This document shows, one piece after another, positions 1-6,525 of a stretch of 8,266 nucleotides of DNA (positions within the stretch are counted from its first letter, which is position 1; the number at the start of each line of letters is the position of its first letter). The position numbers and the translations under genes are program-made. The notes beneath the pieces are model-generated. The model did no database searches. It was not told the origin of the DNA and worked only from the letters and a program-made list of their open reading frames with translations. Source of the stretch: Firmicutes bacterium UBA4845 (GTDB taxonomy: Bacteria; Bacillota; Clostridia; Tissierellales; Sedimentibacteraceae); assembly GCA_002399975.1 (NCBI GenBank), contig DHER01000022.1:1-8266 (forward strand), in the 5' to 3' direction.

Positions 1-462
1 CTTTAACTTTATTCTTGCACGATGATAAGTGACCCTTGCCCAGCTTTCTGTTTTCCCAAATAATTCAGCTATCTCTAAAAAGGATAAATCCCCAAAAAAA
101 CGCAATGTAAATACTTCTTTATAGGGTTCCTCTAAATTATGAAGTACTTTATAAATTTCAAATGCACTTTCATCATCAACTAGCATTTGCTCAAAACCAG
201 TGTCAAAAGCATCGACTGTATCTTCAACTCTTTCCAAATTATTTTGTTCTTTCTTTAAATATGAAAAATATGAGTTTTTGGCAATTTGACAGAGCCAAAC
301 ACTTATCTTACAATTTCCTTTAAAACTATCAATACTTTTTAATGCTTTAAAAAATGTTTCTTGTGTTATATCCTCTGCAATACTTTCATTTTTAGAAAGA
401 CATAATACGTATCTATATACATCCTTGAAATATTCGGAGTATATTTCTTCAAATTCCGTCAC
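1..462 (-). CDS. ECF-type sigma-70 family RNA polymerase sigma factor (3' end cut by window)
   Basis: This is an alternative sigma factor that directs RNA polymerase to a small regulon. The open frame gives 154 residues and runs off the left edge; the family is usually about 160-180 residues, so only a short tail should be missing. Region 2 spans roughly residues 5-72, with the core ITQETFFKAL (32-41) and the VWLCQIAKNSY segment (55-65). Region 4 spans about 103-154, with an HTH around LSFLEIAELFGKT (126-138). I chose the GTG at 462 because AGGCGGTG lies 6 bases upstream of it and a candidate promoter would start transcription near 480. An in-frame ATG at 478-480 would then have no leader or ribosome site. 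A partner anti-sigma factor, if any, would lie downstream beyond the edge. Identity as a sigma factor is sure; which stress it serves is unknown. Confidence 0.93.
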   Translation of the reverse strand, partial: MTEFEEIYSEYFKDVYRYVLCLSKNESIAEDITQETFFKALKSIDSFKGNCKISVWLCQIAKNSYFSYLKKEQNNLERVEDTVDAFDTGFEQMLVDDESAFEIYKVLHNLEEPYKEVFTLRFFGDLSFLEIAELFGKTESWARVTYHRARIKLK

Positions 463-468
463 ATTTTC

Positions 469-478
469 ACCGCCTTTC
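469..478 (-). promoter_or_regulatory. Ribosome binding site deciding the GTG start of the sigma gene
   Basis: The minus strand reads AAAGGCGGTG six bases before GTG at 460-462. It overlaps the alternative ATG at 478-480, so that ATG cannot use it. This favours GTG. Confidence 0.65.
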
Positions 479-486
479 ATATATAA

Positions 487-512
487 GACTATCAAAATCG
501 TATTTCGTTACA
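487..512 (-). promoter_or_regulatory. Candidate ECF-type (autoregulatory) promoter of the sigma gene
   Basis: On the minus strand TGTAAC (507-512) is followed by 16 bases and AGTC (487-490). Many ECF sigma factors of Firmicutes recognise TGAAAC, about 16 bases, then CGTC, and often transcribe their own gene. The match is 5/6 and 3/4 with the right spacing. Start of transcription would fall near 480, giving an 18-base leader to the GTG start. That the element is used by this sigma factor is inference. Confidence 0.45.
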
Positions 513-550
513 ACATAATAATATATTAGCACTTTTTTTATATATTTTTA

Positions 551-575
551 CCGAATAATTTATATTATTGTTCGG
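551..575. repeat. Imperfect inverted repeat in the divergent intergenic region
   Basis: CCGAATAAT (551-559) and ATTGTTCGG (567-575) are 9-base arms matching at 8 of 9 positions around a 7-base A/T centre. It lies between the two divergent promoters. With no T run following, it looks more like a protein-binding dyad than a terminator. Function is not known. Confidence 0.4.
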
Positions 576-635
576 AATTTAATTTTCCTTTTTAGTATAG
601 CCTATCCAGTGAATAATTCAAGCCTAGCTCTTTGT

Positions 636-665
636 TTGTCACATCTTTAATCCCATGCATATAAT
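636..665 (+). promoter_or_regulatory. SigA-type promoter of the DUF4163/DUF3298 gene
   Basis: TTGTCA (636-641) and TATAAT (660-665) are separated by 18 bases, matching the vegetative consensus at 5/6 and 6/6. A second TATAAT overlaps at 665-670. Transcription would start around 672-677, leaving a leader of about 25 bases that contains the ribosome binding site. Confidence 0.65.
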
Positions 666-699
666 ATAATAAAGTTCTTTTTCTGAAGGGGGAAGTTTT

Positions 700-1293
700 A
701 TGGATGGTAGAATATACCCTGTTATTGTAAATACTTTAAAGATGAAAAATACAAATTTGGATATAGACTATCCTCAAGTAACTTGTCTTATGAATCCAAA
801 TGCTCAAGAAATAATAAACAGAACAATAATTAGTACTGTACAAATGTTAATACAACAACAAGGTCCTTATGAAGAAATGGATGGCACCTACGAATTAAAA
901 AATAATGACAAAGGTGTTCTTAGTATAGTTTTAATTAACTATTCCTTTGCAGGTGGTGCTCACGGAAATACCATTGTAAAAGCATTGAATTTTGATATTG
1001 AAACCGGTCATGTCTATACTTTGCCCGAATTATTTAAACCAAATAGCGATTATGTAAAAAGAATATCTGATATTATTAAAGTTCAAATAAAAGCTAGAAA
1101 TTTACCTACGCTTGGAGATTTTACAGAAATCAATCCAAATCAAGATTTTTATATTGCTGATAGATCATTGGTTATATTTTTTCAGCTATATGAAATTACT
1201 CCATATTATGTAGGCATCCCATATTTCCCAATCTCCATATATGAATTAGAAGATATAATAAATGAAAATGGTCCACTTCAAAGAATGTTTTAG
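700..1293 (+). CDS. DUF4163/DUF3298 (RsiV/PdaC-like) domain protein without signal peptide
   Basis: The 197-residue protein resembles the paired DUF4163 and DUF3298 domains found in the extracytoplasmic part of the anti-sigma factor RsiV and in the deacetylase PdaC. Visible marks are the YSFAGGAHGN turn (81-90) joining the two halves, NFDIETGHVYTLPELF (97-112), and the C-terminal pattern IFFQLYEITPYYVGIPYFPI (159-178). DUF4163 covers roughly 15-80 and DUF3298 about 100-185. There is no signal peptide, membrane segment or polysaccharide deacetylase domain, so as encoded it should stay in the cytoplasm, which is unusual for these domains. The start has a strong AAGGGGGAAG ribosome site (686-695). 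It is transcribed alone, divergent from an ECF sigma gene, and ends in a terminator. Family assignment is confident; a link to the sigma factor is inference from position and from the RsiV precedent. Confidence 0.85.
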   Translation: MDGRIYPVIVNTLKMKNTNLDIDYPQVTCLMNPNAQEIINRTIISTVQMLIQQQGPYEEMDGTYELKNNDKGVLSIVLINYSFAGGAHGNTIVKALNFDIETGHVYTLPELFKPNSDYVKRISDIIKVQIKARNLPTLGDFTEINPNQDFYIADRSLVIFFQLYEITPYYVGIPYFPISIYELEDIINENGPLQRMF

Positions 1294-1310
1294 AAATATT
1301 AATAATATGC

Positions 1311-1347
1311 AAAAGAGCCAATCCTGAGGGACTGGTTCTCTCTTTTT
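1311..1347. terminator. Bidirectional rho-independent terminator
   Basis: CCAATCC (1318-1324), loop TGAG, and GGACTGG (1329-1335) form the stem, extended by GAG/CTC after a small bulge, with TTTTT on the plus side and TTTT on the minus side. On the plus strand one pair is an A-C mismatch; on the minus strand that position is a G-U pair, so the leftward hairpin is slightly better. It fits between the convergent genes ending at 1293 and 1488. Confidence 0.65.
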
Positions 1348-1487
1348 CTATTATAAAATTTTTATACTTCCTAGTTTCATCTAATTCCCTCATATGTTCC
1401 ATATTCTGATATCTTAATACTTCATATTTATGATAATACGACAAGCTTGTATATTAAAATCCTAAGTCTCTAACTGCCTCCATAACC
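1348..1487. other. Intergenic stretch with no supported gene
   Basis: Between the terminator and the end of the GNAT gene at 1488 only short frames occur. A minus-strand frame beginning at a TTG (1444) lacks a ribosome binding site and reads through the terminator into the convergent gene. Another leftward frame around 1455-1490 encodes about a dozen residues. Neither is called. Confidence 0.5.
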
Positions 1488-2012
1488 TCAATCTAAATTA
1501 ATCCAATATCTTTGTGTGATTCTATCCCCTTCTTGGATTTCATTTTCCATTACCCCGCCATTATTTATAATTGTCTTAGCTAATGCCATATTATCCTTGT
1601 CGCAGGTGATTAGCACTTTTTTAATACCTAATCTTGTACACTCTTTTAAAGCTAAGGCTAACATTTCAGTTGCATAACCTTTTTGTCTTTCTGACTTTCT
1701 CACACTATAGCCAATATGTCCGCCAAAATTAAATAAAAAATCATTTAATCTATGTCTAACATCAATCATACCAATTAAGCGACCATCATCAATTGAAATA
1801 GCAATATATGTAGTTGCTGGAACTAAACCTTTTCTTACCGTTTCTTCCTTCAAATTATCACAAATTGAACTGTACCATTCTTCAAATATATTAAAATTTC
1901 TTAGACCGCCTGTCCCATCCATGCTATCCCCATCTTCAATAAATTCCCTTTTATAATCCATGATTTCAGATTTATACTCTATCGTCGGCAAAACTAGTTT
2001 TAGTCTATTCAT
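1488..2012 (-). CDS. GNAT family N-acetyltransferase
   Basis: This 174-residue protein should transfer an acetyl group from acetyl-CoA to an amine. The acetyl-CoA binding motif A is HIGYSVRKSERQKGYATEML (99-118), with the R-x-x-G-x-A pyrophosphate loop at R109 to A114. The strand that follows, VLITCDKDN (133-141), and the helix to NNGG (150-153) match motif B. The N-terminal DGDSMDGTGGLR (27-38) recurs in a broad clostridial/bacillar set of uncharacterised small acetyltransferases. The start is well supported by AAGGAGG eight bases upstream. It has its own candidate promoter, is convergent with the DUF gene, and follows the hydrolase gene by 90 bases. The substrate is unknown; it could be an antibiotic, a small amine or a protein N terminus. 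Confidence 0.9.
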   Translation of the reverse strand: MNRLKLVLPTIEYKSEIMDYKREFIEDGDSMDGTGGLRNFNIFEEWYSSICDNLKEETVRKGLVPATTYIAISIDDGRLIGMIDVRHRLNDFLFNFGGHIGYSVRKSERQKGYATEMLALALKECTRLGIKKVLITCDKDNMALAKTIINNGGVMENEIQEGDRITQRYWINLD

Positions 2013-2065
2013 GTTGAATTCCTCCTTAATAAATACCTTTTATCTCTTTAAACTGGAAACTAACC

Positions 2066-2095
2066 ATAATATATCAATAATAACAAATATGTAAA
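2066..2095 (-). promoter_or_regulatory. Candidate promoter of the GNAT gene at 1488-2012
   Basis: The minus strand has TTTACA (2090-2095) and TATATT (2068-2073, spacing 16) or TATTAT (2066-2071, spacing 18). It lies in the 90-base gap after the hydrolase stop, so the GNAT gene can be transcribed separately. No terminator separates the two genes. Confidence 0.5.
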
Positions 2096-2102
2096 TATTC
2101 CA

Positions 2103-2855
2103 TTAAAGGTACTTTTTAAGCCAATCAGTTGATAATTTGACTACCATATCAAAATGATCTAGAAAACTATGGTTTGATTCATTAATAACCTCTATTCGTG
2201 AATCAGCTGAAAGCATATTAATTGCCACTTTTGATCTTTCATAAAGTAAACTCTCTTCCTCATCACCATCTCCATGAATTAGCAAAGTTGGGCATTTAAT
2301 CCTTCCTAATAGCTCTTTTTGATTAATTAGCTCAAATCCTTCTATTATTTTTCTATCGATTATAATCTTCTCTCGTGTTCCCCCAGATATGTATTCTGTT
2401 ATGAATCCATTTTCCTTTAATTCCTTCATTTGCTCCTGAGTAAAGAATTCATCCCAGTTGTATTCCATAGGACCAGTTAAAGCCCCTAATAAAACCATTG
2501 TTGTTATTTGAGGAATATAACTCTTCAAGCAAATTAAAGTCCCAAGACTATATCCATATAATGCAATTTTTTCATACCCCTTTGAAATCACATATGAAAT
2601 TGCAGATTTTAAATCATCTACCTCTTTTTCAATGGTTAAACTATCATTATCACTTTCTCCACAACCACTAAAATCAAAGGCCAAGGCATCAAAACCACAT
2701 TTATTAAAAGCTATAGCAAGTTTTTCGAAACGACCTTTTGAATATTTGTTAGACATAAAACCATGGCACATTATGATTATGGATTTTGAATTAGATGAAT
2801 ATAGGTTTCCTACTAATCTTAAGTCTCTTGAATTTCTAAATGTTATTTGCTCCAT
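2103..2855 (-). CDS. Alpha/beta hydrolase (serine hydrolase)
   Basis: A 250-residue single-domain alpha/beta-hydrolase fold protein, probably a cytoplasmic esterase/lipase-like enzyme. The oxyanion strand is IIIMCHGF (26-33). The nucleophile elbow is GYSLG (101-105) with Ser103. The acid is most likely Asp198 in HGDGDEE (194-200), and the base is His229 in NESNHSF (225-231). DFSGCGESD (61-69) is the usual loop after strand 4. I chose the ATG at 2853-2855 because AGGAGG sits seven bases upstream. An ATG ten codons earlier (2885) would add residues encoded by that ribosome site and has no good site itself. There is no signal peptide. It follows a decayed GNAT gene on the same strand by 39 bases. 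The substrate is unknown. Confidence 0.9.
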   Translation of the reverse strand: MEQITFRNSRDLRLVGNLYSSNSKSIIIMCHGFMSNKYSKGRFEKLAIAFNKCGFDALAFDFSGCGESDNDSLTIEKEVDDLKSAISYVISKGYEKIALYGYSLGTLICLKSYIPQITTMVLLGALTGPMEYNWDEFFTQEQMKELKENGFITEYISGGTREKIIIDRKIIEGFELINQKELLGRIKCPTLLIHGDGDEEESLLYERSKVAINMLSADSRIEVINESNHSFLDHFDMVVKLSTDWLKKYL

Positions 2856-2862
2856 TCCTATT

Positions 2863-2868
2863 CCTCCT
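2863..2868 (-). promoter_or_regulatory. Ribosome binding site deciding the hydrolase start
   Basis: The minus strand reads AGGAGG seven bases before ATG 2853-2855. It lies inside the longer frame that starts at 2885, which argues that the shorter 250-residue product is the real one. Confidence 0.75.
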
Positions 2869-2894
2869 AGAAATTTAGCTGTCATGCTATCACC

Positions 2895-3161
2895 TTAAAT
2901 TTCAAACCAAAGCACCGTGCCTTTTTTGAAAAATTTAAAGCCAGCTTTTTCTGCCATTCTATTTGAAACTATATTAGAATCCATTCAATCCCATTGGGCT
3001 ACATATCCATTGTCTATACATTCATTTACAAAGTATTGGATTAGGGTAAATGCAACACCTTTTTTTCTATCAATATAATACTCATGTTTCAAAAGTTTCA
3101 TATCACTATAATCATAGTAGGATTCCGCTTGTTCTATAGATTTAAAATATTGATTTATATT
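2895..3161 (-). pseudogene. Decayed GNAT acetyltransferase, C-terminal half with in-frame TGA
   Basis: Translating the minus strand directly after the TAG of the upstream GNAT gene gives 88 codons ending in TAA (2895-2897). The reading resembles the C-terminal half of a GNAT protein. It has DRKKGVAFTLIQYF (31-44), with the R-x-x-G-x-A loop, then a helix ending in the strand GYVAQWD, and SNIVSNRMAEKAGFKFFKKG (62-81), the motif B helix ending in the familiar AEKAGF. Codon 59 (2985-2987) is TGA, where relatives such as PF12746-type acetyltransferases often have Cys in a WDC pattern. The N-terminal half is missing: a stop codon precedes the frame and there is no start or ribosome site. It looks like a gene truncated at its 5' end by deletion, then mutated. 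It is not closely similar to either intact GNAT neighbour by eye, so it is not a simple duplication. Confidence 0.72.
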
Positions 3162-3608
3162 CTATAATTTCACAACATATTGGCAGGTTCTTTTTCTCCC
3201 TGTTTTGTACATCCCATGCCATGATGGAACATCTACAATGTCTATTAGTTCTGCACCACTATATTCACATGTCTTTCTAGAGGCAGTATTTTCAGGATCG
3301 CAAGTTATAATTACCTTATCCATCTCATGCCTTTTAGCTAATAGAAATAGTAATTTACAAGCTTTTGATGCATAATGATTTCCCCTGAATTCTTCATAAA
3401 CTTCATACCCTATATTTCCACCATATTTTGTATTCTCATTATGTCCTATACGCAAATCACACTCCCCAACCTCTACACCATCTATATTTCTAATAATGGT
3501 AAAATAGTATGCAGGTACATATCCCTTCTTTTTATTTTCATCAGCAGTTTTATTTAGATATAAATAAACCTCTTGATCATTTAAGTCAGCAGTATCATAA
3601 AATAACAT
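3162..3608 (-). CDS. GNAT family N-acetyltransferase
   Basis: A 148-residue acetyl-CoA dependent acetyltransferase of unknown substrate. Motif A is GGNIGYEVYEEFRGNHYASK (63-82), with R75 opening the R-x-x-x-x-A loop; the usual second glycine is replaced by His78, which I recall as common in this subfamily (YRGHHYA). VIITCDPENTASRKTCEYSG (99-118) is the motif B strand and helix. WHGMYKTGRKRTCQY (130-144) is a C-terminal pattern I recognise from small clostridial acetyltransferases. The start is supported by AGGGGGG (3615-3621) six bases upstream. At 148 residues it seems complete rather than truncated. The gene lies 133 bases after the kinase gene, and its stop codon directly abuts the decayed GNAT frame. 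It shares only the general fold with the GNAT protein at 1488-2012. Confidence 0.9.
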   Translation of the reverse strand: MLFYDTADLNDQEVYLYLNKTADENKKKGYVPAYYFTIIRNIDGVEVGECDLRIGHNENTKYGGNIGYEVYEEFRGNHYASKACKLLFLLAKRHEMDKVIITCDPENTASRKTCEYSGAELIDIVDVPSWHGMYKTGRKRTCQYVVKL

Positions 3609-3677
3609 AGTTATCCCCCCTAAAATAAATAATTGAATAAAATATAAGTAATGATTTATCTTTTATTTTTTCAGAAA

Positions 3678-3701
3678 ATCCCCATACTTCTTCAATGGGA
3701 T
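3678..3701 (-). terminator. Weak candidate terminator after the kinase gene
   Basis: The minus strand can pair ATCCCAT with ATGGGGAT across a 9-base loop, with one bulged G, followed by TTTTC. The stem is short and the T run poor, so read-through from the transporter operon into the GNAT gene at 3608 is possible. The remaining bases of the 3609-3741 gap show no convincing promoter. Confidence 0.22.
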
Positions 3702-3741
3702 AATATAGTACCTTATTCTCTAACTTAAGTAAAATAATTAA

Positions 3742-5109
3742 CTAATAAATACAAATTGGTAATTTAATCATAACTGCCCCACCACCACTTTTATTATTAG
3801 ATAATATAAGTTCCCCATTATGCTTTGTTATAATGGAATTTGCTATATATAGACCTAATCCATGATGTCCAGTTTTTGTTCTACTTTCATTTTCCATAAA
3901 AAATTGTTCCTTCCCATACTTTAACATCTTTTTAGAAAAACCTTTCCCCTGATCTATTACCTGAATAATTAGTTTAAAATTATCTATTGTACCATTAATA
4001 GTAATAGTTGAGTTGCTTGGAGAAAAATCTACTGCATTTGTAATAATATTCATAAATGCTCGTTCCAATTCACATACATGTCCTTTTATATATAAATCTT
4101 CTTCAATGTCTATATTCCAATTAATATTAATATCTTTTATTTTTCCCAGTGCTTCCCCTTGCTTTCTTAAAGAGTTTACCAATTTCCCAATATAGATAAT
4201 TTCATTTGGCCCATTATTTTCTATTTCCTTTTTTGTAATAGCTAACAAGTTTTGTAAATATTTTTCCATCTGTATACTGCTTTCCTCTATATAATTACAG
4301 TAACTTTTCTGTTCTTCCGTCATATCTGTCTCATTAAGCAATCCTGCATTACCCTTAACTATTGTTAAAGGAGTTTTTATATCATGTGCTAAAGCGGAGA
4401 TTTGTTCTTTTCTTTGCTGTTCTACTAACCATTGTTTTTCAAGAGCTATTTTTAAAGAATCTTTCATATTATCAATTCCTTGAAGAACGGCATCTATCTC
4501 ATTGATATTACTCCTATCAACATTAAAATCTAAATCCTGTTCTTTTATTTTTTCAGTAGCTAATAGAAGAGTTTTTAATTCCCTGTTTATCTTTTTAGAA
4601 AACCTATTAGACCACAAAATGATAATGGCAATAAGTTCAATGAAGAATATAACTACTATTGTAAGTTCTGCATTAGGTAAAACTCTCCTTAAAGTTTCAC
4701 TTTTATATTCCATCTTTAAAGGATAGTTAATAATCAGTATCCCTTCCGTGCGATGAATGATAGTAATATAATTTGATAAACCTCTAGTTCCTTTACCCCC
4801 AATGTAATTGTCCCAATTTATCTTTTTATCTCTAGAAGAAAAATTCCCATATAAGAATTGTCCATCTTCTGAATAAACTCCAAAACTACACATTGGAGTT
4901 AACAAATCCATAGTCACCTTAGGGGAGTTCTTTAAATCCTCAAAATTCTTCTGAATCATTTTTTCAGAGTAATTTGCTGGATAAACTCCAATTGATACTA
5001 CAATGAAAATAAGATAATTGACTAACATTAAAGCTATAATTAGTATACCGAGAGATATAACATATTCAATAAAGGTGGTTCTAAGTTTTTTACTTTTTCT
5101 TATTCCCAT
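3742..5109 (-). CDS. Sensor histidine kinase of a lantibiotic/peptide resistance system (NisK/SpaK/CprK-like)
   Basis: A 455-residue membrane histidine kinase that should phosphorylate the regulator encoded just upstream. It has a short cytoplasmic N terminus, TM1 at about 14-40, an extracytoplasmic sensor domain of roughly 105 residues (41-146) and TM2 at about 147-166. A HAMP-like linker covers about 167-222. The HisKA motif SALAHDIKTPLTIVKGN (238-254) has His242 as phosphoacceptor. The ATPase domain has an N box RAFMNIITNAVDFSP (350-364), G1 DQGKG (386-390) and G2 HHGLGLYIA (415-423). The large outside domain separates it from BceS-type intramembrane sensors and fits kinases that detect lantibiotics directly. 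The start overlaps the regulator's last codons by 10 bases (ATGGGAATAA), indicating translational coupling. The inducing peptide cannot be told from sequence. Confidence 0.93.
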   Translation of the reverse strand: MGIRKSKKLRTTFIEYVISLGILIIALMLVNYLIFIVVSIGVYPANYSEKMIQKNFEDLKNSPKVTMDLLTPMCSFGVYSEDGQFLYGNFSSRDKKINWDNYIGGKGTRGLSNYITIIHRTEGILIINYPLKMEYKSETLRRVLPNAELTIVVIFFIELIAIIILWSNRFSKKINRELKTLLLATEKIKEQDLDFNVDRSNINEIDAVLQGIDNMKDSLKIALEKQWLVEQQRKEQISALAHDIKTPLTIVKGNAGLLNETDMTEEQKSYCNYIEESSIQMEKYLQNLLAITKKEIENNGPNEIIYIGKLVNSLRKQGEALGKIKDININWNIDIEEDLYIKGHVCELERAFMNIITNAVDFSPSNSTITINGTIDNFKLIIQVIDQGKGFSKKMLKYGKEQFFMENESRTKTGHHGLGLYIANSIITKHNGELILSNNKSGGGAVMIKLPICIY

Positions 5110-5759
5110 TTATATCCTACTCCCCAAATTGTTTTAATTGGTTTTTCACCAAATTGGATAAATTTAGCCCGTATATTTTTTATATGCTCTACTATTGCAC
5201 TTAGGTTACTGTCCCTTTCAAAACCAAAAATTGATTCAAATATTTGTTCCTTTGAAAAGGTTTGACCATGATGAAGAGCTAAATACTCACTTATTTCATA
5301 TTCACTTTTAGTTAGAGGAATCTTTCTATCAAGTACAAAACATTCTTTACTAGATATTGAAAATCTAACATTACCAATATTTATAGAATTTATCTTTTTC
5401 CTTTGTTCTCTTCTAATATGAGCGTCTACCCTTGCACGAAGTTCTTGAACTCCAAAAGGTTTTGTTAAATAGTCATCTGCTCCTAATCCTAGTCCTTTAA
5501 TTATATCTGTTTCATCTGATTTTGCTGAAAGAAATAAGATTGGTGAATCTACAAGTCCTCTTATTCTAGAACATAGTTGAAATCCATCAATATCAGGCAT
5601 CATAATATCTAATATAATTAGATGATAATAGCTTAAATCTTCATGAAAAATCTTTTCTGCCTTATCTATCTTTTTTACAAAATGGCCACTTTTACTTAGT
5701 ATATTCTCAATCAAGTCTAGAATAGCCTTATCATCATCTACAACTAAAATATTCGCCAT
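5100..5759 (-). CDS. OmpR/PhoB-family response regulator controlling the peptide transporter
   Basis: This 219-residue protein has a receiver domain (about 2-115) and a winged-helix DNA-binding domain (about 125-219). In the receiver the acidic pocket is D8-D9, the phosphoacceptor Asp51 lies in LIILDIMMPD, the switch Ser78 in LFLSAK, and Lys100 in YLTKPF. The winged helix shows LTKSEYEISEYLALH (148-162) and the C-terminal IKTIWGVGYKWE, typical of the family. It has a strong AGGGGG ribosome site, starts 10 bases after the MutG-type permease gene and overlaps the kinase gene. The order ABC transporter, regulator, kinase in one operon suggests positive feedback: the phosphorylated regulator would activate the promoter in front of the ATPase gene, where tandem TATAAG repeats lie. 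NisR, SpaR and CprR are comparable regulators. Confidence 0.94.
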   Translation of the reverse strand: MANILVVDDDKAILDLIENILSKSGHFVKKIDKAEKIFHEDLSYYHLIILDIMMPDIDGFQLCSRIRGLVDSPILFLSAKSDETDIIKGLGLGADDYLTKPFGVQELRARVDAHIRREQRKKINSINIGNVRFSISSKECFVLDRKIPLTKSEYEISEYLALHHGQTFSKEQIFESIFGFERDSNLSAIVEHIKNIRAKFIQFGEKPIKTIWGVGYKWE

Positions 5760-5769
5760 AAAAATCCCC

Positions 5770-6525
5770 CTATTCCTCTGCCTTTTTCCCTTCCCAATTT
5801 GTAAACCACAATAACATTATTATCAAGGATAGAATCGTACCAACAATAGATATAATGATTCCTAAATATAAATCTGACTCTGTAAAAGCACCACTAATAT
5901 TTTGATATTTCATAACTAAATATCCAATAAACCTTATGCTCCAGGAACTTGGAAAAAATGGCCACCTGCCATCCCCCATACCTGTTAAAAACAAAGCTGA
6001 TATTAGTGACTCTACAATTCCCACTCCAATGGAAACTCCCTTTGAAAATCTAAGACTCAAAAAGAAATGTAAAACATAAAGAAAAATATTACTACCTATT
6101 AATAGCCCAACAACAGCTAAGTACATACTAAATGGTAATGTATCATTTTCTATAAATGAAAATCCTACATAAAAACCAATAACAGCTAATATGGTACTAA
6201 AGCCACCTAATAATAAAAATATAATCAGCTTACTAATAAACGATAAATATTTTATTTCTGAACTAGCTAAAAGATTTTTATAGTTTCCTGCCATATACTC
6301 TTGATTAGCTACCATTGAAGTAATTATACCAATTAATATGGGAAAAGCCATACATAATACTTGTAAATATGCTGAAACCTTACTATAAGCACTCCAAGGC
6401 GCATAAGAATAATAACTTAAAAATATAAAAAGTCCTAATATTGGAATATATATATGAATCCAAATCATTTGGGTAGATTTTAGTTTGATTATATCAGCTT
6501 TTAGTAATTTTTTTAACTGCAACAT
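5770..6525 (-). CDS. Lantibiotic immunity ABC transporter permease, MutG family (LanG)
   Basis: A 251-residue integral membrane subunit that with the neighbouring permease forms the pore expelling lantibiotics or other cationic peptides from the membrane. About six membrane segments are visible: 21-38, 55-74, 96-122, 133-158, 163-182 and 219-241. ANQEYMAGNYKNLLASS (73-89) is the cytoplasmic segment after TM2 that should contact the ATPase, a pattern shared by LanE/LanG and ABC-2 type subunits. GDGRWPFFPSSW (184-195) precedes the last segment, as in MutG-type proteins. Its ATG directly follows the stop of the MutE-type gene, with AAGGAGG inside that gene's last codons, so the two permeases are translationally coupled. 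C. difficile CprC is a likely functional counterpart; the one-to-one match is inference. Confidence 0.88.
   Translation of the reverse strand: MLQLKKLLKADIIKLKSTQMIWIHIYIPILGLFIFLSYYSYAPWSAYSKVSAYLQVLCMAFPILIGIITSMVANQEYMAGNYKNLLASSEIKYLSFISKLIIFLLLGGFSTILAVIGFYVGFSFIENDTLPFSMYLAVVGLLIGSNIFLYVLHFFLSLRFSKGVSIGVGIVESLISALFLTGMGDGRWPFFPSSWSIRFIGYLVMKYQNISGAFTESDLYLGIIISIVGTILSLIIMLLWFTNWEGKKAEE

Noticed and set aside
1196..1444. Minus-strand 82-codon open frame starting with TTG
   Set aside because: It has no ribosome binding site, reads through the bidirectional terminator and overlaps the end of the convergent DUF3298 gene; the product has no recognisable pattern.
2632..2898. Plus-strand open frame opposite the hydrolase gene
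   Set aside because: It is a shadow of the hydrolase coding sequence, without ribosome site or family pattern.
2985..2987. In-frame TGA at a Cys-like position as a possible selenocysteine codon
   Set aside because: A 6-base stem (ATTCTA/TAGAAT) follows, but the frame lacks a start and its whole N-terminal half, GNAT enzymes are not known selenoproteins, and decay explains the stop more simply.
3375..3557. Plus-strand open frame opposite the second GNAT gene
   Set aside because: A hydrophobic shadow frame in antisense of a clear gene, with no translation signal.
3599..3741. Open frame continuing after the kinase stop into the GNAT leader, about 47 codons with a protein-like stretch
   Set aside because: It has no start codon or ribosome site, is short enough to arise by chance in AT-rich DNA, and I recognise no family in it.
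4013..4726. Two short plus-strand frames opposite the kinase gene
   Set aside because: Both are antisense shadows of conserved kinase domains, with no ribosome site.
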